NCBI GenBank assembly: GCA_943737045.1
Contig: CALSFV010000069.1
Location: 62,001 to 126,000 of the forward strand
Direction of reading: 5' to 3'
DNA from: Parapristionchus giblindavisi
Lineage: Eukaryota; Nematoda; Chromadorea; Rhabditida; Diplogasteridae
DNA length: 64,000 nt
Shown here: positions 1 to 8,840 of the stretch, piece by piece
Layout of the letters: the number at the start of each line of letters is the position of its first letter
Position numbering within the stretch: position 1 is the stretch's first letter
The notes under the pieces: model-generated
Databases searched by the model: none
Seen by the model: the letters and a program-made list of their open reading frames with translations, nothing else
What the model was told of the DNA's origin: nothing
Translations under genes and position numbers: made by a program

Positions 1-43
1 CCATTTAGACTTGGATTTAAATAGTAATTTTTCAAGTTGCTAA

Positions 44-2425
44 ATGAACAACTTGTATTTCTTCTTCCTCATATATGTATCCTCAATAAGCTTCCATATA
101 GCTACTACTAAACCTATAATTTGCACTGAAAATTCCCCAGTTCAATATTTTAGACTACCAAAATTACACAAATGCAATTATCACAGAGTATTGAAAACTC
201 AATCACAAGTAGTCAGATATGAAGTTTTTAAACCCAATATTATAGAGTACATTTCTAATGCAAATCTGTGTAAAAAGTTGGTAAGTGAGGTATCCATGTA
301 CACAGACTTTTCAGGATATGAACATTTAGTAGAAAAGGAATTGAACTCTAATCCTATTACGCCTGCAGAATGTAGAGAAATGATTACAACTAAAAAGTGT
401 GTCTATGGAACGATGACTAAAACTAAATCTGGATTTTGGACTACTAATAATAAAGTTGAAGCAGATTATCCTAATCGTTTTACTAGTTTATTTTCTCCGA
501 AAAGGTATTACAAAGAGAATTGTGTGTTAATTGAAACAAAGGTATATTCTCATTTTAATGAGAGTACTCCAACAAATGTTCTAGGAGACATGAATAATTG
601 TAGATATATCGATGGACATTGTCAGCTTAAGAAGAATGAACTTATTGTGTGGGATGTCAATAAAGACCAAAAATGTCAATTCATTTCAATTGGAAAGTTG
701 GATGGGGTTTATAACAATGGTCTTTGGATTAATAGTGAGAATCAGATTGCTCTGAGTTTGCGAGAGAATGAAACTATATCAGATTGCGGGATCAATTTAA
801 CTCTAAGTGGAGAAGGTTTTGCTGTCAGAAAAATTGAACAAAGAGTTAAATCAAAGGTTCCACCTATTCCTGTTCCACTCGCTCTTAAACAAAGCCAACC
901 TGAAAAGCCGCCACCTTCACAGATCATTACGAAGAATATTCCACTCGCCCTCACACAAAGCCCAGTGGAAAAGCTTCCACCTTTAGTAAGGCGCAGTATG
1001 GAACCAGAGAAATATGAAAGAGAAAAACAAGAATATTATGAAAGACAGCAAAAAGAGTTGGAAGATTTCAAAAGACAACACGAAGAGTTAATGAAGAAAC
1101 AGAGAGAAACTGATCAAAAAATACGTGAAGAAGAATTAAGGGAATGGAAAGAAAACACTGAAAAACAAATTCGAGAAGAAGAGATGAGAAAGAGGGAAGA
1201 AGAAGAAAATAAACAAAGGCAAGAAGAAGAAAACAAACAGAAGAGAGAAGAGGAGAAAAGAAAACAACGAGAACAAAATTATAAACTTCAAATGGAACAA
1301 CGTGAAAAAATAAAACAGGAGCTTTTAAAACTACAAGAAGAAGAACGCCAAAGATTTCTGAAAAGAAGACAAGAAGAAAAGGATGAACGGCGAAAAGCTA
1401 ATGAAGAACAAAGAAGGCATATTGAAGAAAAAAAGAAAAGACAACAGGAAGAAAAGAATAAGCGACAAAAAAGGGATTTGCAGATGCATTCAGATTTTCA
1501 AACGGCAGGAGAGTTTCAATACTTGGAAAACATGTCAAACAATTTACTACGTCACACAACTGAAGTTATGTGCGATATTTTCAATGAACAAAATGAAGTT
1601 CTTGAAAGTCTTATTAGAGAAAACCCTAGAAGGTACATACAGAAACAATTAAATTATTCAGCGATAAAAGTGAAGGTTATTGATCTTGAAGAATCCAGTA
1701 GTAATACAATCGTACAGGTAACATTTTGTAAAGCAATTGATACTGAACAATTAGAGTTTGTAGATCTTAATCATTTTGATGGTTACAAATTTAGCTTGGC
1801 TCTCACTCAGGGACAAATTCCTATCAAGATTAAAAACTTTGGAGATAAAATTTGGTACTATAAAAATGACAACAATGGAGGAATAATTTCAAGCAAATTA
1901 CAATTACATCCCATGATGGATTCTATGAGTAATGTGACAGACTTTAAAAGTTTTGGAGAATTTAATCTAAGTTTTCTTAATGATAAAATAGTCTTCCATG
2001 AACACATTCTCTTTGACACAAAAACTAATATTGAGGAAGAACTGATCAATGAAATGCGTGAGAAATCCAGTGTATCCATTGAGTTACATTCCAACACTCA
2101 AGATTCTACTATTCCTCATGAAATATTAGATGAGGTTGACGGTTTTCTTTCAAAGTATTTCATCAAATTTTGGAGAATCTATGTGTCTATAGGTGTTACT
2201 CTCGTTTACATTTTTATCATCAGATCTTTTTGGCTGATTCTTTCACCTAAAGCATTTATGGATAGAAAGTTTAAAAGAACAAGTGGTGTGAATAAAGAAG
2301 GTAGAGTTACATACAAAAGAAAAGGAGAATATGTGGGAGTTGAGCTACAAGAAATGAGTCGTCGACCATCAATTATTTTGGTGTCACTGCGAGTTATATC
2401 ATTACAACTCCAAAAGAAAAAATAA
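44..2425 (+). CDS. Maverick envelope-like membrane glycoprotein with coiled-coil insert
   Basis: The 793-residue frame has an N-terminal signal peptide (about residues 1-22). A cysteine-rich ectodomain follows, then a very charged Glu/Lys/Arg/Gln coiled coil (about 320-480) ending in a basic KRQKR stretch that could be a furin-type cleavage site. A second globular part follows, then one membrane span (about 705-735) and a short tail. This layout is that of a type I viral fusion glycoprotein. Nematode Mavericks are known to carry captured fusogens, and the neighbouring ATPase and DUF8207-like gene place it in such an element. The fusogen class cannot be settled by eye. The last 20 or so codons look out of frame: a sensible lysine-rich tail continues in another frame to a stop at 2580, so a small frameshift near 2370 is likely. 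It may be a decayed copy. Confidence 0.6.
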   Translation: MNNLYFFFLIYVSSISFHIATTKPIICTENSPVQYFRLPKLHKCNYHRVLKTQSQVVRYEVFKPNIIEYISNANLCKKLVSEVSMYTDFSGYEHLVEKELNSNPITPAECREMITTKKCVYGTMTKTKSGFWTTNNKVEADYPNRFTSLFSPKRYYKENCVLIETKVYSHFNESTPTNVLGDMNNCRYIDGHCQLKKNELIVWDVNKDQKCQFISIGKLDGVYNNGLWINSENQIALSLRENETISDCGINLTLSGEGFAVRKIEQRVKSKVPPIPVPLALKQSQPEKPPPSQIITKNIPLALTQSPVEKLPPLVRRSMEPEKYEREKQEYYERQQKELEDFKRQHEELMKKQRETDQKIREEELREWKENTEKQIREEEMRKREEEENKQRQEEENKQKREEEKRKQREQNYKLQMEQREKIKQELLKLQEEERQRFLKRRQEEKDERRKANEEQRRHIEEKKKRQQEEKNKRQKRDLQMHSDFQTAGEFQYLENMSNNLLRHTTEVMCDIFNEQNEVLESLIRENPRRYIQKQLNYSAIKVKVIDLEESSSNTIVQVTFCKAIDTEQLEFVDLNHFDGYKFSLALTQGQIPIKIKNFGDKIWYYKNDNNGGIISSKLQLHPMMDSMSNVTDFKSFGEFNLSFLNDKIVFHEHILFDTKTNIEEELINEMREKSSVSIELHSNTQDSTIPHEILDEVDGFLSKYFIKFWRIYVSIGVTLVYIFIIRSFWLILSPKAFMDRKFKRTSGVNKEGRVTYKRKGEYVGVELQEMSRRPSIILVSLRVISLQLQKKK

Positions 2426-2576
2426 AAGTAGAACTAGTTGAAGTTCCAAAAGAACAAGTACATGATAAAGAAATTAATACAGATGTAAAAACTGGAGGTT
2501 CTCAGAAGAAGACGATATCAAAAGAGAATAATAAATTTCTAAAAGTTTTGAAAAGTGGATCAGGTTTCAAAAGAAT

Positions 2577-2969
2577 CTAAGATTTGATATGTAACTCTAG
2601 ATAAAGATCACATTTATTAAAAGGAATAAGATTATTCTTCTCATCCACCAATTTTAAGGTAATAATGTTGAAACTATTCACTGCTTTATGATAAATCATA
2701 TTGATTGGTTCATACTTTACTCTCTTATCTCTTTGAAAAGGACTAAACTTGCAAATGATATTACTATGTCTTTCATCAATGAATGTATCACAAATTAGAT
2801 TACATGATAGATACACAAAAGATGTAGGGTCAGCTGATTCGCTTATATCGAGAAATCCATCAATTTTGACAACAGCTATTGAATGATTACTATTAGCAAA
2901 ACTTTGTGGAAGATCAAGTTGAAAAGTTTTTTCATTAGTATTGCATAGATTAAGGAAAAGAGTCGTCAT
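2577..2969 (-). CDS. small Maverick structural-like protein (possible penton or minor capsid)
   Basis: This 130-residue minus-strand frame converges on the glycoprotein gene and is divergent from the ATPase gene 28 bp away; the shared gap is AT-rich and may hold both promoters. The sequence is mostly beta-prone, with a run like SFVYLSCNLICDTFID, a later FNIITLKLVDEKNNLIPFN, and an LYLELHIK end. That C-terminal pattern, a strand, 'D.xxNLIPF', then a last strand, resembles the end of the short jelly-roll proteins of Polinton and adintovirus elements. The assignment rests on this pattern and the gene neighbours only. Confidence 0.45.
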   Translation of the reverse strand: MTTLFLNLCNTNEKTFQLDLPQSFANSNHSIAVVKIDGFLDISESADPTSFVYLSCNLICDTFIDERHSNIICKFSPFQRDKRVKYEPINMIYHKAVNSFNIITLKLVDEKNNLIPFNKCDLYLELHIKS

Positions 2970-2997
2970 TTAAATACATATATATTTTTAATATTAA

Positions 2998-3771
2998 ATG
3001 ACTCTTACAAACAACTATAGACAAAGAAATGGCAAGTCTGATTTCAATGATTATTCAGTGAAAAATTGTTATTCCAAAAGGAACAATAGTCCACTACTTC
3101 CCAACAGTATAAGAGCTTGTATCATTGGCAAATCTGGTTGTGGTAAGACTAATTTACTTATGAATTTGCTTCTAGATGGATCTCCTGAATATCTAGATTA
3201 TAATGATCTTTACATATTTTCTACATCGTTACATCAACCTTCTTATCAAGTACTCGTAAATGGGTTCAAGTCTGGGTTAAATAAGAGAGAGATTAGAGAA
3301 TGCTTCACAAAACAAAACTTTCTCATTGAAGAAAAAGAAGATGTTGAACCAATCATAAATGTCCAAACTTTTAATAGTTGTGAAGATGTACCAGATCCTA
3401 CTTCGCTTGATCCTAACCGGAAGACTTTGATGATTTTTGATGATCTAATGCTTGAAAAGCAGAACAATATAGAACAGTATTACACAAGGGGAAGACATAA
3501 TAATATAGATTGCTTCTACATTTCTCAGAATTATATAAAACTTACGAAGAATACTATAAGGGAAAATGCTAATCTTTTCATTGTATTTCCTCAAGATAAG
3601 ATGAACTTGGATTACATTTATCGTGATCATTGTGGGATTGATAAGAAAGAATTTCTTGAAATGACTAGACAAGTGTGGAGTGAAAAGTATTCTTTTCTAA
3701 CAATTGACAAATCCAGCGATCTTGATAATGGTATGTTCAGAAAGGAGTTGAAATGGTTTTACATGTTTTGA
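2998..3771 (+). CDS. FtsK/HerA-type DNA packaging ATPase of a Maverick/Polinton
   Basis: A 257-residue P-loop ATPase of the kind that pumps DNA into capsids in Polintons, adintoviruses and large DNA viruses. Walker A is GKSGCGKT at residues 44-51, preceded by a beta strand (RACIIG). Walker B is LMIFDD at 144-149. The YTRGRHNNIDCFYISQ segment (162-177) matches the conserved 'RGRH..id..yisQ' motif after Walker B in A32-like ATPases, and NTIRENANLFIVF follows as expected. The length fits Maverick ATPases. The frame is intact and the start ATG comes just after an AT-rich promoter-like spacer. Confidence 0.88.
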   Translation: MTLTNNYRQRNGKSDFNDYSVKNCYSKRNNSPLLPNSIRACIIGKSGCGKTNLLMNLLLDGSPEYLDYNDLYIFSTSLHQPSYQVLVNGFKSGLNKREIRECFTKQNFLIEEKEDVEPIINVQTFNSCEDVPDPTSLDPNRKTLMIFDDLMLEKQNNIEQYYTRGRHNNIDCFYISQNYIKLTKNTIRENANLFIVFPQDKMNLDYIYRDHCGIDKKEFLEMTRQVWSEKYSFLTIDKSSDLDNGMFRKELKWFYMF

Positions 3772-3841
3772 TTATACTTTTATATTGAGATAGAGAGAAA
3801 ATATTTCACTAGCATATTTCAATTGATCATTATCAAATATT

Positions 3842-3900
3842 TATCCTTTTATCCTTCTATCCTTCTGCCGGCACAGAGATAAAAGGATAGAAGGATATTT
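3842..3900. repeat. short hairpin with CCTTCTAT motif
   Basis: A small inverted repeat: a TATCCTTTTATCCTTCTATC arm is followed by a CCGGC centre and then its reverse complement. It is a miniature of the larger CCTTCTAT hairpin 200 bp downstream and shares its centre sequence (cgg-acagagata). Confidence 0.8.
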
Positions 3901-4013
3901 TATTAAGGATATATGTCCTAAAACGTCTTCTTGATGACTGTTAAGTAGAACTCGTTGTAAGAGATGTGAGATTGTACATATAATTTCTCACATCTCACCT
4001 GTCGACTAAATTT

Positions 4014-4465
4014 CATTAACGGTCGTTTTCTGAAAATCTGTCGCATGTATTGCCCATTATGAAATTGTATGCGACAGCTTTTCAGAAGATTTCATACATT
4101 TCCCTTCATTTAAAAATATCCTTCTATCCTTCTATCCTTCTATCCTTCTATCCTTCTATCCTTCTATCCTTCTATCCTTCTATCCTTCTATCCTTCTATC
4201 CTTCTATCCTTCTATCCTTCTATCCTTCTATCCTTCTATCCTTCTATCCTTCTATCCTTCTATCCTTCTATCCTTCTATCCTTCTATCCTTCTATCCTTC
4301 TATCCTTCTATCCTTCTATCCTTGTACCGGTACAGAGATAGAAGGATAGAAGGATATTTTTAAATGAAGGGAAATGTATGAAATCTTCTTAAAGGTTATC
4401 TCATACAATTCCTTAATGGGCAATACATGCGACATCTTTTCAGAAAACGACCGTTAACGATTGTA
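4014..4465. repeat. long hairpin: about 100-bp inverted arms flanking a (CCTTCTAT)n array
   Basis: The left arm (about 4014-4115) and right arm (about 4345-4465) are reverse complements over roughly 100 bp, including GGTCGTTTTCTGAAAA, the ATGCGACA blocks and TTTCATACATTTCCCTTCAT. Between them is a near-perfect 8-bp array of CCTTCTAT, about 26 units (4117-4325), then a short reverse-complement return at 4330-4355. The left arm carries a small duplication of GTATGCGACA. It sits between the ATPase and the next Maverick ORFs, so it may be an internal regulatory or replication hairpin, or an inserted MITE. A 99-residue frame across it is only repeat translation. Confidence 0.9.
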
Positions 4466-4537
4466 TGAAATCTCACATCTCACGTCTTACATCTCACAAC
4501 TCAAATCTCATATCTCACCTTTTTTTTAAAATAATAA

Positions 4538-5073
4538 ATGAAGATTTACAAGTTTGATAATACGTACATCCTGACGGATCGAAATCTAACATTAGAAAAA
4601 GAAAATGTTAAAGAGTTATATGCCAACAAAATAAGATTTGATGCGCCATGGTTTATTGTTAGAAGAAATGTAAATAATAGTGAAATAGCAAGAATGTTAA
4701 GAGGGCCAAAAAAAATTGTTTTCATGTCAAAAAAACGATTTCTGGTAATTACACAATAACAGCTGGGGAGTCTTTACAAGTAGATTCAAAATGTACATTA
4801 ACAAAAAATATGGATATCCCAAATGAATATCAAATTGATGTGGATAGATTTTTGACTAAGAATAAAAAAACGACAGGTGAACATCTCAATCATTCAGACT
4901 TTCAAAAGAGGAATGAATCTAATCACATACAAAACACATCTGTCGAGATTAATAAAATTGAAGATCAAGAAGATTTTAGTGATATGAACAGAATCTTGGA
5001 AAAGATGAAAATAGAAAATGAAAAATTACATTCAAAAAGAAACCCAAAAATTATTTCCCTAATAAATGAGTAG
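4538..5073 (+). pseudogene. glycoprotein-like fragment broken by a frameshift
   Basis: Two frames, 4538-4759 (73 codons) and 4810-5073 (87 codons), look like one gene. The second frame stays open upstream of its first ATG to about 4738, where a run of seven A residues could have lost or gained one base. The first part ends in a hydrophobic 'KKIVFMSKK' strand and the second begins with 'GNYTITAGESLQVDSKC'. A strand, a Gly-x-Tyr-x-Ile, 'G.sL.v...C' order resembles the C-terminal ectodomain of baculovirus F/gypsy-Env-type proteins, but this is weak. The 5' part starts right after the hairpin, so the gene may be truncated by it. Confidence 0.35.
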
Positions 5074-5254
5074 TGCTATAAACGCTGTTACACAAATTGA
5101 TACTGTTTTTCAAAGCAATGCGCCTTTGCTTCAAGAACTGGTGGATGAAATTAATGATTATGCTCGAGAATCAAAACAGGACTTCGATGCTCAAATAATA
5201 GATATTACAAACATGAAAATTTCTTCTACCTTGGAAGCCTATAAAAACCTATAA
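5066..5254 (+). CDS. small helical protein of the Maverick region
   Basis: A 62-residue frame whose ATG overlaps the end of the preceding frame by 8 bp. It is acidic and predicted helical (INAVTQIDTVFQSNAPLLQE, then INDYARESKQDFDAQI). I do not recognise it. Virus-like compact spacing supports a real gene, but it could be a piece of one broken gene together with the frames on either side. Confidence 0.35.
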   Translation: MSSAINAVTQIDTVFQSNAPLLQELVDEINDYARESKQDFDAQIIDITNMKISSTLEAYKNL

Positions 5255-5280
5255 TAAATACTCTTCAAGCTTTCGCGATC

Positions 5281-5571
5281 ATGCAAGCTAATAATAAAGT
5301 AAATAAAAATGTTATAAATATACTTTTTGACAAAATTGAATCCAAAGACAGAATGATTGAATATTTAAAAAAATATATTCTAGAACAACAAGGACTTATT
5401 GATATTACTCCTCCAGAATATAAAAGTATGGAATTGGTAACAAATGTAAAGACAGATAGTACACGTTTAAAAAGAAGTCAAATACTTAAGAATTGTGCAA
5501 AGGATGAAGAGTCTGAATTGCAAAAATGGTTGAGTAAAGTCGAAGAAAGTAAAACTATCCCAAGAATTTAA
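5281..5571 (+). CDS. small hypothetical protein of the Maverick region
   Basis: A 96-residue lysine-rich frame starting 26 bp after the previous stop. The first half is helical (NVINILFDKIESKDRMIEYL), the second polar (KRSQILKNCAKDEESELQKW). There is no recognised domain. It converges with the DUF8207-like gene, leaving a 48-bp AT-rich gap that probably holds both 3' ends. Confidence 0.4.
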   Translation: MQANNKVNKNVINILFDKIESKDRMIEYLKKYILEQQGLIDITPPEYKSMELVTNVKTDSTRLKRSQILKNCAKDEESELQKWLSKVEESKTIPRI

Positions 5572-5619
5572 TGTAAAAATATTTCATTCGAATTTATCGA
5601 ATGATAAATATTTATGAAG

Positions 5620-6471
5620 TCAAAACCCAATATTCAAATAAATAACACCAAGATCTTTCTTCTTTATCTTTTTCTGACGAACAAGTTCATCTAGAATAGC
5701 ATGAATTTTGTTGTATTCATTTTTATTTCCGGCTTGATATGATCCAATTGAAAGTCTTAATGAATCAATCAAAGCATTTGTATCTGAAGGTATGAAAGAA
5801 ATGGACGAGCCAATAGGTTGTTGTACTCCTTGACTCTCTGGAGAATCATTTTTTCTGGAAACGAAAAAGTGATTCTTTATGTATTTCCACTTATCACTAG
5901 AACCAGAATTATATCTTTTACAAGTTTTGTCAAAACCTTGATAGAGGGCATTAGAACATGTTAAAATATCTAGATAGTTTTGAGAATCTTTCTTCTGAAT
6001 TTTCTGTAGGTTTGGTGATTTCTTGATAAGTAGTTCCATCAACCCTTCAGTTGCCGTGTAATCTACCCCATCAATTTGTAATATATTATTTTTGATTTCT
6101 ATAACTTTGTTACCAATCGTATACTTGTTTCTATTATTGTCAAACCTAAGAGAGTACCCGGCATTACTCTTATCATTTCCTAGTGGCATGGGTGAAGACT
6201 GTTGTTTGAAACTGTTCAAAGTTTGCACAATTTTGTTCTTCTCATCAATAATTTCTTCCTGTAGTTTCTTGTTAGATTCTAGTATTGGTTTGAAAATGTC
6301 AACTCGATGGTCTTCTAAATTCTCCAAATTATTCCTCTCTTGAAAGTTTAACTCTTTGTGTCGTTTTCTATTTTCTAAATAACTCGAAACTAATTCATTT
6401 ATCCTCTTAGGATCATTTATCTCCACAAAAGATGGTGAGCTACCTCTCATTTTTTCCAGTTTATTTGACAC
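5620..6471 (-). CDS. conserved Maverick protein (DUF8207-like)
   Basis: A 283-residue intact frame. The N-terminal third is a charged coiled coil (residues 10-85). The conserved middle (about 108-200) has the order 'Y.lrfdnn.nkytIGn..i.i.nn.i.IdGv.Y..T.GL.ELl.kk.P', then 'nYldIl..snAl', then 'SSdKWkyIk.hf'. This is the hallmark of a protein family carried by insect and nematode Mavericks, currently named only as a domain of unknown function. A Ser-rich linker and a helical C-terminus follow. Its role in the element is not known. Together with the ATPase it gives the firmest identification of this region. Confidence 0.75.
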   Translation of the reverse strand: MSNKLEKMRGSSPSFVEINDPKRINELVSSYLENRKRHKELNFQERNNLENLEDHRVDIFKPILESNKKLQEEIIDEKNKIVQTLNSFKQQSSPMPLGNDKSNAGYSLRFDNNRNKYTIGNKVIEIKNNILQIDGVDYTATEGLMELLIKKSPNLQKIQKKDSQNYLDILTCSNALYQGFDKTCKRYNSGSSDKWKYIKNHFFVSRKNDSPESQGVQQPIGSSISFIPSDTNALIDSLRLSIGSYQAGNKNEYNKIHAILDELVRQKKIKKKDLGVIYLNIGF

Positions 6472-6721
6472 GATTTTGTACTATTCCTTCTCTTACTAGG
6501 GAAGGACGTGTGTAATGGTAGAAACTACGGGGAATGGCCTGCATAGCGATAATCAGCATGGTCGACTTAGTAAGAATCAACTTTCAAAGTCTGCAATTTA
6601 TCGATTTTGTAAAATGTCAAACCCGGCTCATATCCGCCGCAAGAGTGAAATAAGCGCATACCGTTAAGATGGGAGCAGGGGAGGGATAACTTCGGAAGGA
6701 TGAACACTCTCTGTCAACCGT

Positions 6722-6795
6722 GCTGTGGTGTAGTGGTAAGCATGCGTGGTCGTAACTTTTTGTACACGAGTTCGATTCCCTCAAGAGAAATTTTT
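6722..6795 (+). tRNA. tRNA-like sequence (A and B boxes), probably a pseudogene or SINE head
   Basis: TGGTGTAGTGG matches the internal A box and GAGTTCGATTCCC the B box of a Pol III promoter at about the right distance. An oligo-T run follows at 6791-6796. The acceptor stem and anticodon arm do not pair well, so a working tRNA is unlikely. Confidence 0.4.
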
Positions 6796-7107
6796 TGTCA
6801 GTGTAAAGTTCATCAAAGCACATTGCTGTTTCAATTTAAATAAAGTCGAAAATATCAACTTCTTTTGTTTTTGCAACTTTTTTTCGCTCTCTTTTCTTAA
6901 CTATTCCTTGTTGCGAATCTGTGGCAAATCGAATAATCTTTATTGAAACAATGGAAAATATTAACATAAATGTTCAACCAGGTAGTCGACTTGCGAATCC
7001 AGCACATTAGTAGTATAGTTTGCTTTGGAGGTCCATTTTACCGCACGATGATGAAAGGATGCCGACACATCAAAGGGTGCCGACATCATAATTTTGATTG
7101 ACAGGTG

Positions 7108-7165
7108 ACAAGTACATGTGTTAACACATGTTAACAAGTTGTTAACAAGTACATGTGTTAACAAA
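7108..7165. repeat. short GTTAACA/ACATGTG repeat
   Basis: ACATGTGTTAACACATGTTAACAAG is followed by a second near copy, making overlapping direct and inverted repeats of GTTAAC. Apart from it, 6.8-7.28 kb holds nothing I can identify. Confidence 0.7.
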
Positions 7166-7279
7166 CAAAAACATCTGTCAATCAAATTTGTTACGTCATC
7201 ATATGCAATAAATTGGATCACCAAAGCAAAAACAAAAATATAATAAAGTAGTAAAGTACAAAGATCAACTATCAATCAG

Positions 7280-8840
7280 AATGAATAGATCAATTGAAGC
7301 ACAAACATCAATCAATAAATTCACACCAATCGATAACATGATCAACAAGGAACTGACCTGGAGCAACAGCACACACAACCACACGCGGCAGACGTTCGAC
7401 TACTAAATGACTGTTTTGGGGGCGGAGCTTACCTACTACAGTCTCTCACACTCTACCACTTATTTCTCTACTTCTCTGCACTCTCGCACTTTCGCACACT
7501 CTCTCCTTCACTTCTATACTTCTCTGCACTCTCGCACTTTCACACACTCTCTCACTTATTTCTCTACCTCTCTGCCTTCTCTCACTTTTACACACTGTCT
7601 CACCTATTTCTCTACTTCTCTGTGCTCTATCACTTTCTCACACTTTCTCACTTTTACCTACTATTTCACAACAATTCAATTAATAATCAAAGATCAAAGA
7701 TCAACCAAAGTGAATAGATCAATTGAATGCCTCATAAGAAACAATCGATAAATTCACCTCAATCGATAAATTGATCGATAATAAACTGACCTGCACCCAA
7801 CCATACGCGACTGACGACCGACTAATGAATGACTGATTTGGAGGGCGGGGCCTCATTCCCATACTACTCCACATCTCTGCAATCTCTCACTTTCACACAC
7901 TCTCTCCCTAACTTCTCTGCATCTCTGTACTCTCTAATTTTCACACACTCCCTCCCTCACTTCTCAACATCTCTGCACTCTCTCATTTTACACACTATCT
8001 CGCTCACTTCTCTGCATCTCTTCGCTCTCTTACTTTCACACACTCACTTCATAACTTCTCAACTTAACTGCACTCTCTCATTTTTACACACTCTCTCGCT
8101 AACTTCTATGCATCTCTGTACACTCTCATTTTCACATACTCTCTCCTCTTTCACAACACACAATAAATGGAATCATAATCATAATCAAAGATTAATAATA
8201 ATCAGATCAAGGATCAATCAAAGTGAAAAGATCAATAGAATGAATCATTAGAATCAATCGATAAAATCACCCCAATCGATAAATTGATCAACAAGAAACT
8301 GACCTGGAGCGACTGTTTTGGGGCAGGGTATCTTTATATCTCTTACCTTCTCTCTTACTCTTCTTCTCTGCTGTCTCTTCATTTTGAACGCTCTCGCACA
8401 TAGTACTCTACTTCTGCTGCCTTTTCTGTATACTCTCTTTTATAGCTTTCTGAAATTTTTTTGCTATATTCAAATCTCTCAAGCTGTTTTGCAATATCTA
8501 CAACGACCTTCTCAGTCTCTCTTTCTCTTTCTCTCTCCATTCTCCCTATATTGCAAACAGCTCGCCCCAGTCAATGTCATGAAAAAGGCAAGAGGAACAA
8601 GATGAAATTTAAATATATTAATAATAACAATTAAAGAGTACACAATATTCAAAGTGATAGAATCAAGTAATAATCTCATTGATCAAATGCTAACAGCTCT
8701 CCAATCTATAATATTTGGCAATAAAACCAAAAAAAAAGTAAGGAAAAAAGTAAGTAAACTAACCTCTGAGCAAAAGAGTAACACACACAGCATCCATACA
8801 GCCGATAGGTGACTATAGAATGACTGTTTTTATGCTTGAG
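7280..8840. repeat. divergent tandem repeat, about 400-500 bp units, C/T-rich half
   Basis: About four diverged copies of a unit with two parts. The first is A-rich, with CAATCGATAAATT-GATCAACAAG and ACTGACCTGGAGC, ending in GACTGTTTTGGGGGC. The second is C/T-rich, with many CACTCTCTCACTTTCACAC runs. Copy junctions lie near 7430, 7845, 8320 and 8825, where the GACTG-TTT(T)GG motif recurs. ORFs across the C/T-rich halves are compositional. Confidence 0.75.

Noticed and set aside
4050..4349. 99-codon plus-strand frame with a repeated FYPSILLS peptide
   Set aside because: It is the translation of the CCTTCTAT array; the frame exists only because the repeat lacks stops.
7407..8605. Ser/Thr/Leu-rich plus-strand ORFs
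   Set aside because: The C/T-rich repeat has few stop codons by composition; no splice or family support.
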